Shown here in pieces: positions 27,024 through 34,885 of a stretch of DNA of 64,000 nucleotides. Where the stretch lies: NCBI RefSeq assembly GCF_013394795.1, contig NZ_JABXYU010000001.1, forward strand, positions 1,550,001 to 1,614,000. The letters run 5' to 3'. The DNA is from Leptotrichia sp. oral taxon 223 (GTDB taxonomy: Bacteria > Fusobacteriota > Fusobacteriia > Fusobacteriales > Leptotrichiaceae). Made by a program: the position numbers and the translations under genes. The notes beneath the pieces were generated by a model. The model ran no database searches and was not told where the DNA came from. It saw only the letters and a list, made by a program, of their open reading frames with translations. The stretch's first letter is position 1, and the number at the start of each line of letters is the position of its first letter.

Positions 27024-28040
27024 TTATTTTTTTAGTTCCTCATACGTTTTTTCTAAAATCTCCTCAAAAGATAAATCCGTCTTGAATCCAGCGGCTTTTA
27101 TATGCCCGCCGCCTCCAAAAATGGAGGCTATCTTATTTACATTGTACTTATCATTTGCCCGGAAACTCCCTTTTAATAAACCGTCTTCCTGTTCCCGTAC
27201 AAAAAGTGAAATCTCCATTCCTTCAATTTTTAAAAGCATTTCTGATATACTGTTTGTGTCATCCTTTTCAATGCCTAGTTCCTTCATTTTTTCCTGTGTT
27301 AGATAATAGCTGACAAATTTATACTTTTCATCAATTTTTTTATTTTTATAGACTTCACCGATAAAATCAACTTGTTTTTCACTTACTGCAAAAATAATAT
27401 TGGCAATTTTGTGATTATTCACACCCGCCTCAATTAATTTGGAACATACAAGAAATGTGTGCGGTGTAACATTATCATGCCTGAAATTCCCAGTATCATT
27501 AATTATCCCGAGATATATATATTCAGCAATTTTCTTTGTCAGTTCAATATCAAAAATCTTCAAAAACTGATACAAAAGTTCCCCTGTACTGCAAATGTCT
27601 TCCACGTAGTTAAAATCCGCATGTTCGGTATTGCTGATATGATGATCGATATTTATTGACTTCTTGCTCATTTTTTTTATTTTAATAGATTTTCCATATC
27701 TTTCCTCATTTGCGCAATCTAAACTTATAAACAAGTCAAGCTTTTCATCATTTTGAAAATTTTGCTTAAATTCCTCACTAAATTTTTCATAACTCCAGAT
27801 TAGTTCTGTATCTTTGAAATGTCGCATATATTTAGGCAATTTATCATCAACAATGATTTTTACCATTTTTTTTGTATTATTTTTTTTGCAGTATTCATTT
27901 ATCATAAAATAAAATGCCAAAAGTGAGCCGAGTGCATCTCCATCGGGATTAATATGCGCTGTCAGGACAATATTTTTAGACGATTTTATTTTATCTGCTA
28001 TTTCATCTGGAAGAATATTTCCCCTGTAATTTTTATTCAT
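27024..28040 (-). CDS. nrnA: DHH-family phosphoesterase NrnA (nanoRNase/pAp phosphatase)
   Basis: This 338-residue cytoplasmic protein has the DHH and DHHA1 domains. Key metal motifs are HINPDGDALGS near residue 30, DCANEERYG, and NIDHHISNTEHADFNY around 130-145; the C-terminal substrate site is GGGGHIKAAGFK. NrnA degrades 2-5-base RNA fragments and dephosphorylates 3'-phosphoadenosine 5'-phosphate, replacing Orn in many bacteria. The AGGAAT site before the ATG is weak. It lies in a minus-strand run with the SPOR gene. Confidence 0.9.
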   Translation of the reverse strand: MNKNYRGNILPDEIADKIKSSKNIVLTAHINPDGDALGSLLAFYFMINEYCKKNNTKKMVKIIVDDKLPKYMRHFKDTELIWSYEKFSEEFKQNFQNDEKLDLFISLDCANEERYGKSIKIKKMSKKSINIDHHISNTEHADFNYVEDICSTGELLYQFLKIFDIELTKKIAEYIYLGIINDTGNFRHDNVTPHTFLVCSKLIEAGVNNHKIANIIFAVSEKQVDFIGEVYKNKKIDEKYKFVSYYLTQEKMKELGIEKDDTNSISEMLLKIEGMEISLFVREQEDGLLKGSFRANDKYNVNKIASIFGGGGHIKAAGFKTDLSFEEILEKTYEELKK

Positions 28041-28088
28041 AAATTTTTGTTATTCCTATTCTTAAATTTTAATTTTCAACTGTTATTT

Positions 28089-28949
28089 CTATTTTCCAAC
28101 AGAACGGATCATATAGCCGCTTCTAACTTTTTTAGCCTGATTTTCCATTGCTTTTAAGGTGTTTGGGTTATCAGTCATATTTGACATTACTACGTAGACT
28201 GTTCTGCCGTTTACTGATGTTTTTTTGTAGTAGAAATTTCCGCCCAGTTTTTTTGCTATTTCCTTTGCTGCGCTTTCTGTGCCTACTGATGCTACTTGAA
28301 TGTATTTTTTAGTTCCGCCTTTAGCTTGACGTTTTTTGGCGTCTTCCCTGGCTTTTCTAGCTGCGTCCTCTTTAGCCTTTCTAGCCGCCTCTTCTCTTGC
28401 GTGCTGTCTAGCCGCTTCTGCCCTTGCCTGTGCTGCCGCCTGTTCTTTTCTAGCTGCTGCTTCCTGCTGCTGTTTTCTTATTTCAGCCTGTCTTGCTTCA
28501 GCTTTAGCCTCTTCCTGACGTTTTTGTTCAGCCCGCTTTTTTTCTTCCTTCTGTCTTTTCTGCTCCATTTTTTTTGCTTCTAGTTTTTCCTGTTCTTCTT
28601 TTTTCTTGGCTTCAATGGCTGCTTTTGGATCGTTTTGCTGCTGCGTCTGCTGGGCATTTGCCGTAGGATCTTTTTGTAAATCTATTGCTTGTGCGGATTT
28701 TGTTTGTTCCAGTTCCTGTGCAACCGTTTCATTATTATTTTCCACAACCTGATTTGGCAATGTCAGATTATTCTTGTAATCTTTAGAATTATAAAAATCC
28801 TTATTTCGTACTTTCATGTTCTTAGTAACGCTTTCTGTTGTAGTCTGCTTTGACTTTTTGTATCCAGTTACCAGCACTGTGCCATAAACAATAATTGCAA
28901 CAATTCCAACAGCTCTCATCACTTTAAACGGATTTAATCGAAAACTCAT
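28089..28949 (-). CDS. SPOR-domain membrane protein with coiled coil
   Basis: This 286-residue protein has one N-terminal membrane helix (VMRAVGIVAIIVYGTVLVTG, residues about 9-28). A long Glu/Lys/Ala/Arg/Gln-rich coiled-coil linker follows (about 110-205, with repeats such as AAARKEQAAAQ and EEAARKAKEDAARKA). A C-terminal SPOR domain (about 215-286) begins KKYIQVASVG. SPOR domains bind glycan strands stripped of peptide at the division septum, so this is probably a FtsN-like or septum-located cell-envelope protein. The linker would span the periplasm. AAGGGAGC precedes the ATG. Confidence 0.85.
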   Translation of the reverse strand: MSFRLNPFKVMRAVGIVAIIVYGTVLVTGYKKSKQTTTESVTKNMKVRNKDFYNSKDYKNNLTLPNQVVENNNETVAQELEQTKSAQAIDLQKDPTANAQQTQQQNDPKAAIEAKKKEEQEKLEAKKMEQKRQKEEKKRAEQKRQEEAKAEARQAEIRKQQQEAAARKEQAAAQARAEAARQHAREEAARKAKEDAARKAREDAKKRQAKGGTKKYIQVASVGTESAAKEIAKKLGGNFYYKKTSVNGRTVYVVMSNMTDNPNTLKAMENQAKKVRSGYMIRSVGK

Positions 28950-28981
28950 TTTTGCTCCCTTCTTTTACTTTTTTATTTTTA

Positions 28982-29656
28982 TTAAATAATTTCTTTTAAT
29001 ATTTTTTTAGAATTTTCTGCCGCAAGTTTTACAAAACTTGTGTACTCCATTCCAGAATCATCCGTAAGTGAATCTGAAATCGAACGGATTATTAAAAATT
29101 TCACACCTAATCTTGTGCAAACCTGAGCCACGGCCCCGCTTTCCATATCTACGCAAAGTGCCTCAAAATCCTTACCAAGCTGAATTTTCACATCTTTTTT
29201 GCTTACAAACTGATCTCCAGTTAAAATTCTTCCGAGCAGTATCTGATGTTCAAAATCAGTTATATTTCCAGTTTTTTCAATCAGCCCTTTATCCGACTCA
29301 AATGCCCATTCCTTCATTTGCGGAATCTGCCCCATCTTATAGCCGAACGCTGTGGCATCGACATCGTGCTGAACAACATCCCTCCCGATAACAACATCTC
29401 CAACTTTTAATCTTTCATCAAGCGAACCTGCCACTCCCGAAAAAATTACTTCATTCACATCAAATTTCTCAATTAATAAAGTGGCTGTAACTGCAGCATT
29501 TACTTTTCCAATCCCAGATTGCACAAAAACAACATCCTTATTGTTAAATTTTCCAGTAAAGAATGATATTCCGTTTATCACATTTTCTTTAATATCTTTT
29601 ATTTCCTTTTTTATCGCTTCAGCTTCTTCAACTACTGCTCCAATAATTCCTATCAT
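28982..29656 (-). CDS. mtnN: 5'-methylthioadenosine/S-adenosylhomocysteine nucleosidase
   Basis: This 224-residue enzyme splits adenine from methylthioadenosine and S-adenosylhomocysteine, feeding methionine salvage and autoinducer-2 precursor formation. The motifs VQSGIGKVNAAVTATLLIEKF, FSGVAGSL, VVQHDVDATAFGY and the catalytic aspartate in RSISDSLTDDS are typical of MtnN/Pfs. GGAGGGAAT precedes the ATG. It lies 16 bp downstream of a lipoprotein gene and 32 bp upstream of the SPOR gene, so they are probably cotranscribed. Confidence 0.94.
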   Translation of the reverse strand: MIGIIGAVVEEAEAIKKEIKDIKENVINGISFFTGKFNNKDVVFVQSGIGKVNAAVTATLLIEKFDVNEVIFSGVAGSLDERLKVGDVVIGRDVVQHDVDATAFGYKMGQIPQMKEWAFESDKGLIEKTGNITDFEHQILLGRILTGDQFVSKKDVKIQLGKDFEALCVDMESGAVAQVCTRLGVKFLIIRSISDSLTDDSGMEYTSFVKLAAENSKKILKEII

Positions 29657-29672
29657 TTATTCCCTCCAGTTT

Positions 29673-30221
29673 TTATTTTTCGCTTTCGATATTATTATTA
29701 GTATTTTCATTATTAGTATTTTCCATATTGCTGTTATTATTTTCATTTTCGATAGTAGTATTTACGCTTCCTTCGTAAATATAAGTGTCCTTAAGTTTAC
29801 AAGTTTTTGTTTCATTTGTATTAAGAACCGCCTGAAATTCCCATTTTTCATTTTTTCCAAGTGAACTTATACTATCAACGGCATCTCCAATTTTGGCTCC
29901 ATTTTCATCAAAGCATGGAATCTCTATCGTTAAATTTCTTTTTCCCACTCCATTATGTGTCAAAATCCCTGTAACAATGGTTTTTCCACCAGTTATTTCC
30001 ACTTCTGCATTTGCAAATTTATATTTTGTATTTTTGGCTTTTATTTCTCCATCTTTTCCGCCAATAATACCTCCAATCAGTTTCCCTGTTGTCCCGATAA
30101 CCGCTCCGGTAACTCCACCGGCAGCTTTTATAGTCCCTCCGACTACACTTCCAACTCCACCAATAATTCCACAAGATGAAGTCCCAAACATTATTCCAAT
30201 CAATAAAATCCTTTTTTTCAC
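29673..30221 (-). CDS. Lipoprotein with glycine-rich region and FxLYD-like domain
   Basis: This 182-residue protein has a lipobox (GTSSC, cysteine near residue 17) after a short signal peptide. A Gly/Val-rich amphipathic stretch (GGVGSVVGGTIKAAGG) follows, then a beta-sandwich resembling FxLYD-type domains (residues about 65-145: VEITGGKTIVTGILTHNG). The end is Asn/Glu-rich with a repeat of ENTNNENTNNN. It is probably a surface or periplasmic lipoprotein; its role is unknown. It begins the minus-strand run that continues into mtnN. The 265 bases upstream hold only the manA terminator and AT-rich DNA. Confidence 0.7.
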   Translation of the reverse strand: MKKRILLIGIMFGTSSCGIIGGVGSVVGGTIKAAGGVTGAVIGTTGKLIGGIIGGKDGEIKAKNTKYKFANAEVEITGGKTIVTGILTHNGVGKRNLTIEIPCFDENGAKIGDAVDSISSLGKNEKWEFQAVLNTNETKTCKLKDTYIYEGSVNTTIENENNNSNMENTNNENTNNNIESEK

Positions 30222-30432
30222 TTTTCTTAATTCCTATTCCTTTTTTTTATTTTTTATAAAATTTGTGTTGTAATTTTAAATACTTAAATTTAGTAATTCT
30301 TCTCAATTTTTTAGATTATTTTTATTTATTAACAATAATACATTTTTATAAAATTTGGTATATTATACAATATATGATTATAAAACGATATTAGTATAAC
30401 ATTAGAATATCATATTCCCACTAAAAAAACAA

Positions 30433-30452
30433 GGCAAATCATCTAATTTGCC
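30433..30452 (-). terminator. Terminator of manA
   Basis: GGCAAAT at 30433-30439 pairs with ATTTGCC at 30446-30452. A T-rich run follows on the minus strand (and an A-run precedes on the plus strand). Confidence 0.7.
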
Positions 30453-30486
30453 CAAAAAATAAACTAGAATCATTGCCTGCATTTAT

Positions 30487-31464
30487 TTAAATTATTGTTC
30501 TTAAAATTTCAAAGCTTCCAGTAGTTTTTGTGTTAATTCCGACAGGGATTAAAACTGTTTCGCCTTTTTTAACTGAAAGCTCTTCGTTTTTTCCCCATGC
30601 AATTTTTCCTTCTCCTTCCAGAATTGAATAAATTGTCATGCTTTCATTGTTTACATCTTCAAAAGAATCAGTGAATTTTATTTTATCGATTGAGTAGTAT
30701 TCTTTTTCTATGATATGTTTTCTCAAAATATCTTTTCCATTGTCAGAGCCGTCAAAATCAGTATTTTTAATTTCCACTTCTTTTCCAAAATCTATTACAT
30801 CAGCCGAATCCTGCAAGTGCAGTTCTCTTTTTTTACCATTTTTATCAATTCTGTCAAAATCATAGATTCTGTAAGTTACATCCGAGTTTTGCTGAACTTC
30901 TGCAAAAAGTACGCTTCCTTTTAGCGAGGCGTGGACTGTTCCTGGTGTGATATCAATAAAATCGCCTTTTTTTACTTTTTTTTCTTCAAACAGCCCATCA
31001 AAATCATTTTTTTTCACCTTTTCCAAAAATATTTCCTTTGTAATTCCAGGCTTCATTCCCAAAATCAAAGTAGCGTCATCACTTGCTTCCATTATGTACC
31101 AAGATTCGCTTTTTCCAAATTCGTTGTGTTTTTTTAAAGCGACTTCATTGCTTGGATGCACTTGAATAGAAAGTCTATCGTTTACGTCCAGATATTTTAT
31201 AAGAAGCGGAAATTTATTTGGATATTTTTCATAAACCTTTTTTCCTGTAAGCTCCCCTTTATATTCCTTGTAAATATCATCCAGCCTTTGTCCAGCCAAA
31301 GCGCCATTTTCCACAATACCCATTCCATGAGGATGTGCCGACACTTCCCAGGATTCTCCTATTTTTTTTCCTGCAGGCAGCTTCATTCCTAATTTTGTTT
31401 CAAATTCACGTCCACCCCACACTTTTTCCACAAAAAATTTTTTAAACTTCATTGGATATAACAT
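30487..31464 (-). CDS. manA: Mannose-6-phosphate isomerase, class I
   Basis: This 325-residue zinc enzyme interconverts mannose 6-phosphate and fructose 6-phosphate. The metal-site motif SIQVHPSNEVALKKHNEFGKSE (from near residue 94) and the later GTVHASLKG are typical of the short class I form found in Bacillus and related genomes (about 315-330 residues). AAGGAGAGAT precedes the ATG. It could link mannose uptake to glycolysis and supply the mutase at 8509. Its upstream region contains a candidate toxin-antitoxin locus on the same strand. Confidence 0.93.
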   Translation of the reverse strand: MLYPMKFKKFFVEKVWGGREFETKLGMKLPAGKKIGESWEVSAHPHGMGIVENGALAGQRLDDIYKEYKGELTGKKVYEKYPNKFPLLIKYLDVNDRLSIQVHPSNEVALKKHNEFGKSESWYIMEASDDATLILGMKPGITKEIFLEKVKKNDFDGLFEEKKVKKGDFIDITPGTVHASLKGSVLFAEVQQNSDVTYRIYDFDRIDKNGKKRELHLQDSADVIDFGKEVEIKNTDFDGSDNGKDILRKHIIEKEYYSIDKIKFTDSFEDVNNESMTIYSILEGEGKIAWGKNEELSVKKGETVLIPVGINTKTTGSFEILRTII

Positions 31465-31568
31465 AAAAAATCTCTCCTTTATTTAATATAATTAATTTTC
31501 AATAATTTCTTTATTTTATGATAACATTTTGAATTAAATTTTACAATAACATAATGAAGAAATTTTAC

Positions 31569-31596
31569 AAAAAAACCTGCAAATAATGTCTGCAGG
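31569..31596 (-). terminator. Terminator of the first small-toxin mRNA
   Basis: CCTGCA at 31576-31581 pairs with TGCAGG at 31591-31596. On the minus strand seven T follow. It matches the CCCGCAGA/TCTGCGGG terminator of the second locus at 35281-35305 in position and partly in sequence. Confidence 0.7.
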
Positions 31597-31624
31597 GGAA
31601 AAATATTTTTTCATTTTTGGGGTG

Positions 31625-31693
31625 TTATCCTCTACTTAAAAAATAGTAGACAACTACAATTTGAATTATGATATAAATTATATCACACTCCAT
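31625..31693 (-). CDS. Candidate type I toxin: 22-residue hydrophobic peptide
   Basis: A 23-codon frame starts at the ATG at 31693, encoding a peptide that begins MECDII, has a central run of Ile/Val/Tyr able to span a membrane, and ends FLSRG. The ribosome site GGGGGTG (31708-31702, minus strand) is strong. A TTGATT-18-TATAAT promoter lies at 31787-31758, giving a leader of about 58 bases. Directly after the stop, CACCCC (31624-31619) can pair with that ribosome site. Peptide size, hydrophobicity and mRNA layout fit membrane-acting type I toxins (Fst/Ldr/Hok style), but it matches no family I can name. A second locus with the same plan is at 35339-35407. Confidence 0.6.
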   Translation of the reverse strand: MECDIIYIIIQIVVVYYFLSRG

Positions 31694-31791
31694 GACAGTT
31701 TCACCCCCAATCATGGTATATTAAGGTTTTTGACGAAAACCCAAATAATTATATCAAATTATAATACAAAAAGCCAGCTTAAATCAAACTG
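31683..31791 (+). ncRNA. Candidate antisense antitoxin RNA for the first toxin
   Basis: A -10-like TATAAA at 31672-31677 inside the toxin frame could start a plus-strand RNA near 31683. It would run across the toxin start codon, ribosome site and leader. A hairpin with AAGCCAG (31770-31776) and CTGGCTT (31789-31795) arms could end it; the same hairpin overlaps the toxin promoter. The -35 box is weak and the T-run after the hairpin is short, so both ends are approximate. TTTGACGA and TCGTCAAA (around 31729 and 31799) add a long-range stem. Confidence 0.4.
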
Positions 31792-31875
31792 GCTTCTGTC
31801 GTCAAATTTTTAATATACACATGATTGCTTTTTACAAAATAATTATACCATAAAAAAAGTTTTTTATCAATTAAT

Positions 31876-31904
31876 TTGAAAAAATTTTGTTAATATTGTA
31901 AAAT
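31876..31904 (+). promoter_or_regulatory. Promoter of the membrane-protein cluster
   Basis: TTGAAA at 31876-31881 and TAAAAT at 31899-31904 have a 17-base spacer, 40 bases before the first start codon of the cluster. Confidence 0.6.
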
Positions 31905-31943
31905 GTTTAAAAGACGATTTTTTATGTTAAGAGGTTAAAGAAT

Positions 31944-32270
31944 ATGTATGTTTATGATGAGCAGAAAATTGAAAAAGAAAAGAGAAAAAGACGACTATTT
32001 ATTTTGATGAATAGCTTAATATATGTAATTATTCCGATTATAATAGGATTTTTGGAAATTAATAAAAATATTATATCTATTTGGTTAATAATTATTTTTG
32101 GAATTTTGAAGTTTTATTTGGAAACAAAAAAGGATTTTGTAAATGATTATGAAAAAGAAGATGAAGAAACTGGAGATTTTGAGGAAATTTTGCGAAATAA
32201 AGAAGTTAAAAAAGAAAATTTTTTATTTAAAGATGGGCTGTGTATCAGTTTGTCTAATTGTGATAATTGA
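31944..32270 (+). CDS. Small membrane protein, possibly a frameshifted fragment
   Basis: This 108-residue frame has a charged N-terminus (KIEKEKRKRR) followed by two hydrophobic segments (about 25-40 and 45-62) and an acidic end. No family is recognised. AAGAGG lies before the ATG. It overlaps the next frame by 128 bases, an unusually long overlap for separate genes. A one-base indel in the A- or T-run near 32205-32230 would join its membrane part to the next frame. It is therefore either a small protein or the first piece of a broken gene. Confidence 0.5.
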   Translation: MYVYDEQKIEKEKRKRRLFILMNSLIYVIIPIIIGFLEINKNIISIWLIIIFGILKFYLETKKDFVNDYEKEDEETGDFEEILRNKEVKKENFLFKDGLCISLSNCDN

Positions 32271-32655
32271 AATTAGCATAAATATATTTCAGTTGCCAAG
32301 TTATGTTAGGGATTTAAAAGAAATTAGGAAAATTATTTCAAATAGCAAGGAACTTTATGTAAATGGGAAAAAACTTGAAAATACAGAAGATGTAAAAAAG
32401 TGGATTTGGGATTCTACAAATTATTTTGAGATTTTGTGGGATTATAAGAGGACAGCTAATATAGAAGAGCCTAAAATAAAGGCAATTTTATCCAATGATA
32501 AAGGACAGTATCTAGTAATTGAGAAAAAAGATTACGGATGGAGTTTTTTGAAAATGAAAGAAAATCATTACTATAAGTTAGGTGTTACTTACAAAAAAGA
32601 TGTTGACAGAACAATTGAAATGGAAAAATCTTTGGGACTTATTTCTCAAAATTAA
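32143..32655 (+). CDS. Membrane-anchored protein of unknown function, possibly a fragment
   Basis: This 170-residue frame has a lysine-rich start, one membrane segment at about 31-49 (MGCVSVCLIVIIEISINIF) and a soluble region with WIWDSTNYFEILWDY and KGQYLVIEKKDYGWSFLKM. AAGGA at 32130-32134 suits the ATG at 32143, but coding-like sequence is more convincing from 32233 on. It overlaps its neighbours by 128 and 74 bases in other frames. No family is recognised. It may be the middle of a single gene split by frameshifts. Confidence 0.5.
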   Translation: MIMKKKMKKLEILRKFCEIKKLKKKIFYLKMGCVSVCLIVIIEISINIFQLPSYVRDLKEIRKIISNSKELYVNGKKLENTEDVKKWIWDSTNYFEILWDYKRTANIEEPKIKAILSNDKGQYLVIEKKDYGWSFLKMKENHYYKLGVTYKKDVDRTIEMEKSLGLISQN

Positions 32656-33109
32656 ATATTTTGACATAAAGCGTTTTACAATTTATCCATTTATCGCTTT
32701 AATTGCAATATTTTCACTATTTGGAACATATACAAGCTTGATAAACAAAATGATAAATCACCATCAGGTAACACGAGGACTGGTACTGATGTATTCACAT
32801 TTTTTTCTGCTAATTAGTTTAGGAATTATAATTTCTGCTTGGAATTTAATTGGGCAAGAACCGAATAAAACTTTTTTGGCATTTTTTTACATTCTTGGAT
32901 ATACAGGTTTTTACTTAATGTTATTCGCAAATGGTATTTACCTGGGCAAAGAAAAGCGTCTGAACAAAAAGGATTTTTCAAAAATTTTAGGAATTTTAAC
33001 TATTTCATTTGCAGCAATTTTTATTTTTAGACAAAATTTGATGATTATGGAATTTTCGATATTGTTTCTAACTTGTGCAATTTTACTGATAATTGCTAGG
33101 AAGTACTAG
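32582..33109 (+). CDS. Multi-pass membrane protein of unknown function, possibly a fragment
   Basis: This 175-residue frame opens from a GTG at 32582 (or an ATG at 32600), neither with a good ribosome site. From about residue 33 it contains five hydrophobic helices, for example YPFIALIAIFSLFGTYTSLI and TFLAFFYILGYTGFYLMLFANGIYLG. The weak start and the 74-base overlap suggest that it is translated by coupling or belongs to the same broken gene as the previous frame. No family is recognised. Confidence 0.5.
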   Translation: MLLTKKMLTEQLKWKNLWDLFLKIKYFDIKRFTIYPFIALIAIFSLFGTYTSLINKMINHHQVTRGLVLMYSHFFLLISLGIIISAWNLIGQEPNKTFLAFFYILGYTGFYLMLFANGIYLGKEKRLNKKDFSKILGILTISFAAIFIFRQNLMIMEFSILFLTCAILLIIARKY

Positions 33110-33162
33110 GAAAATGCAATTTTAAGCTATGATTATTACAAAGGTTAGGAGTTTTAAAATTA

Positions 33163-34083
33163 ATGGCTATTGATATTATAAGAATTTTTGCGTTTATTTT
33201 TATTGTGCTTTTGCACACATTGAACAGGCAGTTTGGGATAAATGTCTGGATGGGAGGATATGCGGTTATTTCAATCGGAGTTAATCTTTTTGTGATGATT
33301 AGCGGATATTTGCTGTTGGATAAATCAGAAAATGCAGCATTATTTTTTAAAAAGAGAATTTTAAACATTTTACCGCTTTTTATTGTTTTTAACGTGATTT
33401 ATATTTATTTTTTTAAAGTTCCGATTGTGCCGATTTTAAAGGGAAAAGCGTTTGCGGCACCACATTTTTGGTATATTTATATGATTCTGGGGCTGTATTT
33501 TCTTACGCCTTGGCTTCAAAAGGTTCTTAAATATGCTGAAAAAGAAACATTTTTTGTAGTTTCCCTCTGGTTTTTGTGTAACATTTTAAATCCTTACTTG
33601 CAATATTTCAACCTTGCCGAAATCCCATTTTCAAATTTTCCGTTAACTGGCTTTATTGGTTATTACATTCTGGGCTATTTTGTTAAAAAATATGATAAAA
33701 AAATAAAAGACTTTTCATTTGTCTGGATAATAATTATCTATTTTATAGGTTTTTTCATAAGTTTTTTCTCCACAAAATACGTTTTAATCACAACAGGAAT
33801 TCGTGTATCTGATTTTTTCGATAAAAATTCACTTGGAACTTTCATAATGACAATTTCCTTTTTCGCATTCTGTTGCAAATTTAATTTTACCAAAAGAAAC
33901 GACATTACCAAAATAATTGCAAATTCCACATATTTTGCATTTCTAATTCATCTTATTGTGCTTCATTTCATAATAAAAATAAGCGATGAGATGGTTTTCA
34001 AATCAGTGATGACAGTTGGAATAAGTGTAATTTTAGGGATATTGTATAATTTTTTTAAAAGTGGAAAATTAAAGCAGAAATAA
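33163..34083 (+). CDS. Acyltransferase 3-family membrane protein
   Basis: This 306-residue protein has about ten membrane helices and the acyltransferase-3 family signature at its start: DIIRIFAFIFIVLLHTLNR with the conserved histidine, then SIGVNLFVMISGYLLL. Such enzymes transfer acetyl or succinyl groups to surface polysaccharide, lipid A or peptidoglycan. AGGAG lies 11 bases before the ATG. It is slightly shorter than most family members (330-380). As the last gene of the membrane cluster, it suggests that the group modifies a cell-surface glycan, but the acceptor is unknown. Confidence 0.8.
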   Translation: MAIDIIRIFAFIFIVLLHTLNRQFGINVWMGGYAVISIGVNLFVMISGYLLLDKSENAALFFKKRILNILPLFIVFNVIYIYFFKVPIVPILKGKAFAAPHFWYIYMILGLYFLTPWLQKVLKYAEKETFFVVSLWFLCNILNPYLQYFNLAEIPFSNFPLTGFIGYYILGYFVKKYDKKIKDFSFVWIIIIYFIGFFISFFSTKYVLITTGIRVSDFFDKNSLGTFIMTISFFAFCCKFNFTKRNDITKIIANSTYFAFLIHLIVLHFIIKISDEMVFKSVMTVGISVILGILYNFFKSGKLKQK

Positions 34084-34145
34084 TGCTTGAAAAATTTTTA
34101 AAATTGATAGAATAACTTTTGAAGAAAAAAACAACCTAAAAAAAG

Positions 34146-34192
34146 AGAAAATCAACTTTATAAACAAATTTGTTTTAAAATCAATTTTCTCC
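34146..34192. terminator. Hairpin terminator after the acyltransferase gene
   Basis: GAGAAAAT at 34146-34153 pairs with ATTTTCTC at 34185-34192, with an inner AACAAATTTGTT palindrome at 34164-34175. T-rich sequence follows, and it lies between convergent genes. Confidence 0.65.
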
Positions 34193-34247
34193 TTGTTTTT
34201 ACTAAATTAAGTTATAAATTTCTGAATAAAATCTCAAAATCAGATTT

Positions 34248-34721
34248 TTAATCAACTACAGTCATTATTTTATAATTGTTATATGGGTTTACTATTACTA
34301 CTTTTTTAAGTTTTGTGTCATAAGCATAAGCGTAATCCCCATCTTTGGCTACTTCTCTAAGAAATACTTTCTTTTCTAATTTTAATCTTACTTTTTCTTC
34401 TTTTATTGAACCAGAACCGTCTTGTTCTGCAGATTCGTCGATGTATTTTGTCAAAAAATACCCTTTGCTGTCTTTTTGAATTTTAAAAGTATCAGCTGTG
34501 TCTGTATAACTAAGTGTTTTATTCAAAAACTTTTCTGCATGCAATTTTCCATCTGTAGTAAATTTTTGATCTATTCCTTTTGCTAATCCACCTGGAAATT
34601 CTTCATTTTGTTGAATGCTTTGTGCATTATTTCCAGCAACAACACTTCCATTTGCATAAGATACTGCTCCCATTGTTAATATTCCCATTAGTAAACATAA
34701 TTTTTTAAAATTTTTCTTCAT
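34248..34721 (-). CDS. Small secreted protein of unknown function
   Basis: This 157-residue protein has a classical signal peptide (FKKLCLLMGILTMGAVSYA, cleavage near residue 23) with no lipobox. The mature part is rich in Lys, Asp and Thr, begins NGSVVAGNNAQSIQQ and ends with the beta-like KKVVIVNPYNNYKIMTVVD. It matches no family that I recognise. AAGGAGAAT precedes the ATG. The upstream interval to tex (34722-35670) is gene-poor but carries a MITE-like element and a second toxin-antitoxin candidate. Confidence 0.72.
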   Translation of the reverse strand: MKKNFKKLCLLMGILTMGAVSYANGSVVAGNNAQSIQQNEEFPGGLAKGIDQKFTTDGKLHAEKFLNKTLSYTDTADTFKIQKDSKGYFLTKYIDESAEQDGSGSIKEEKVRLKLEKKVFLREVAKDGDYAYAYDTKLKKVVIVNPYNNYKIMTVVD

Positions 34722-34885
34722 GATAAATTCTCCTTTTTATTTGTTTTCAAAATAGTAATTTTTTTATATTGCCTTTTAATTTAATTGAAATAAGTATATA
34801 ATATAATTTACCGTAAGTCAATACATATTTTGAGATTTTTTTAAAGAAAAAGAAAATTTTATACAAAATATAAGCTTACTTTCTA

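Noticed and set aside
28296-28583. Long Ser/Leu/Phe/Cys-rich frames opposite the SPOR protein
   Set aside because: They are antisense shadows of the repetitive Ala/Glu/Lys coiled coil and have no start signals.
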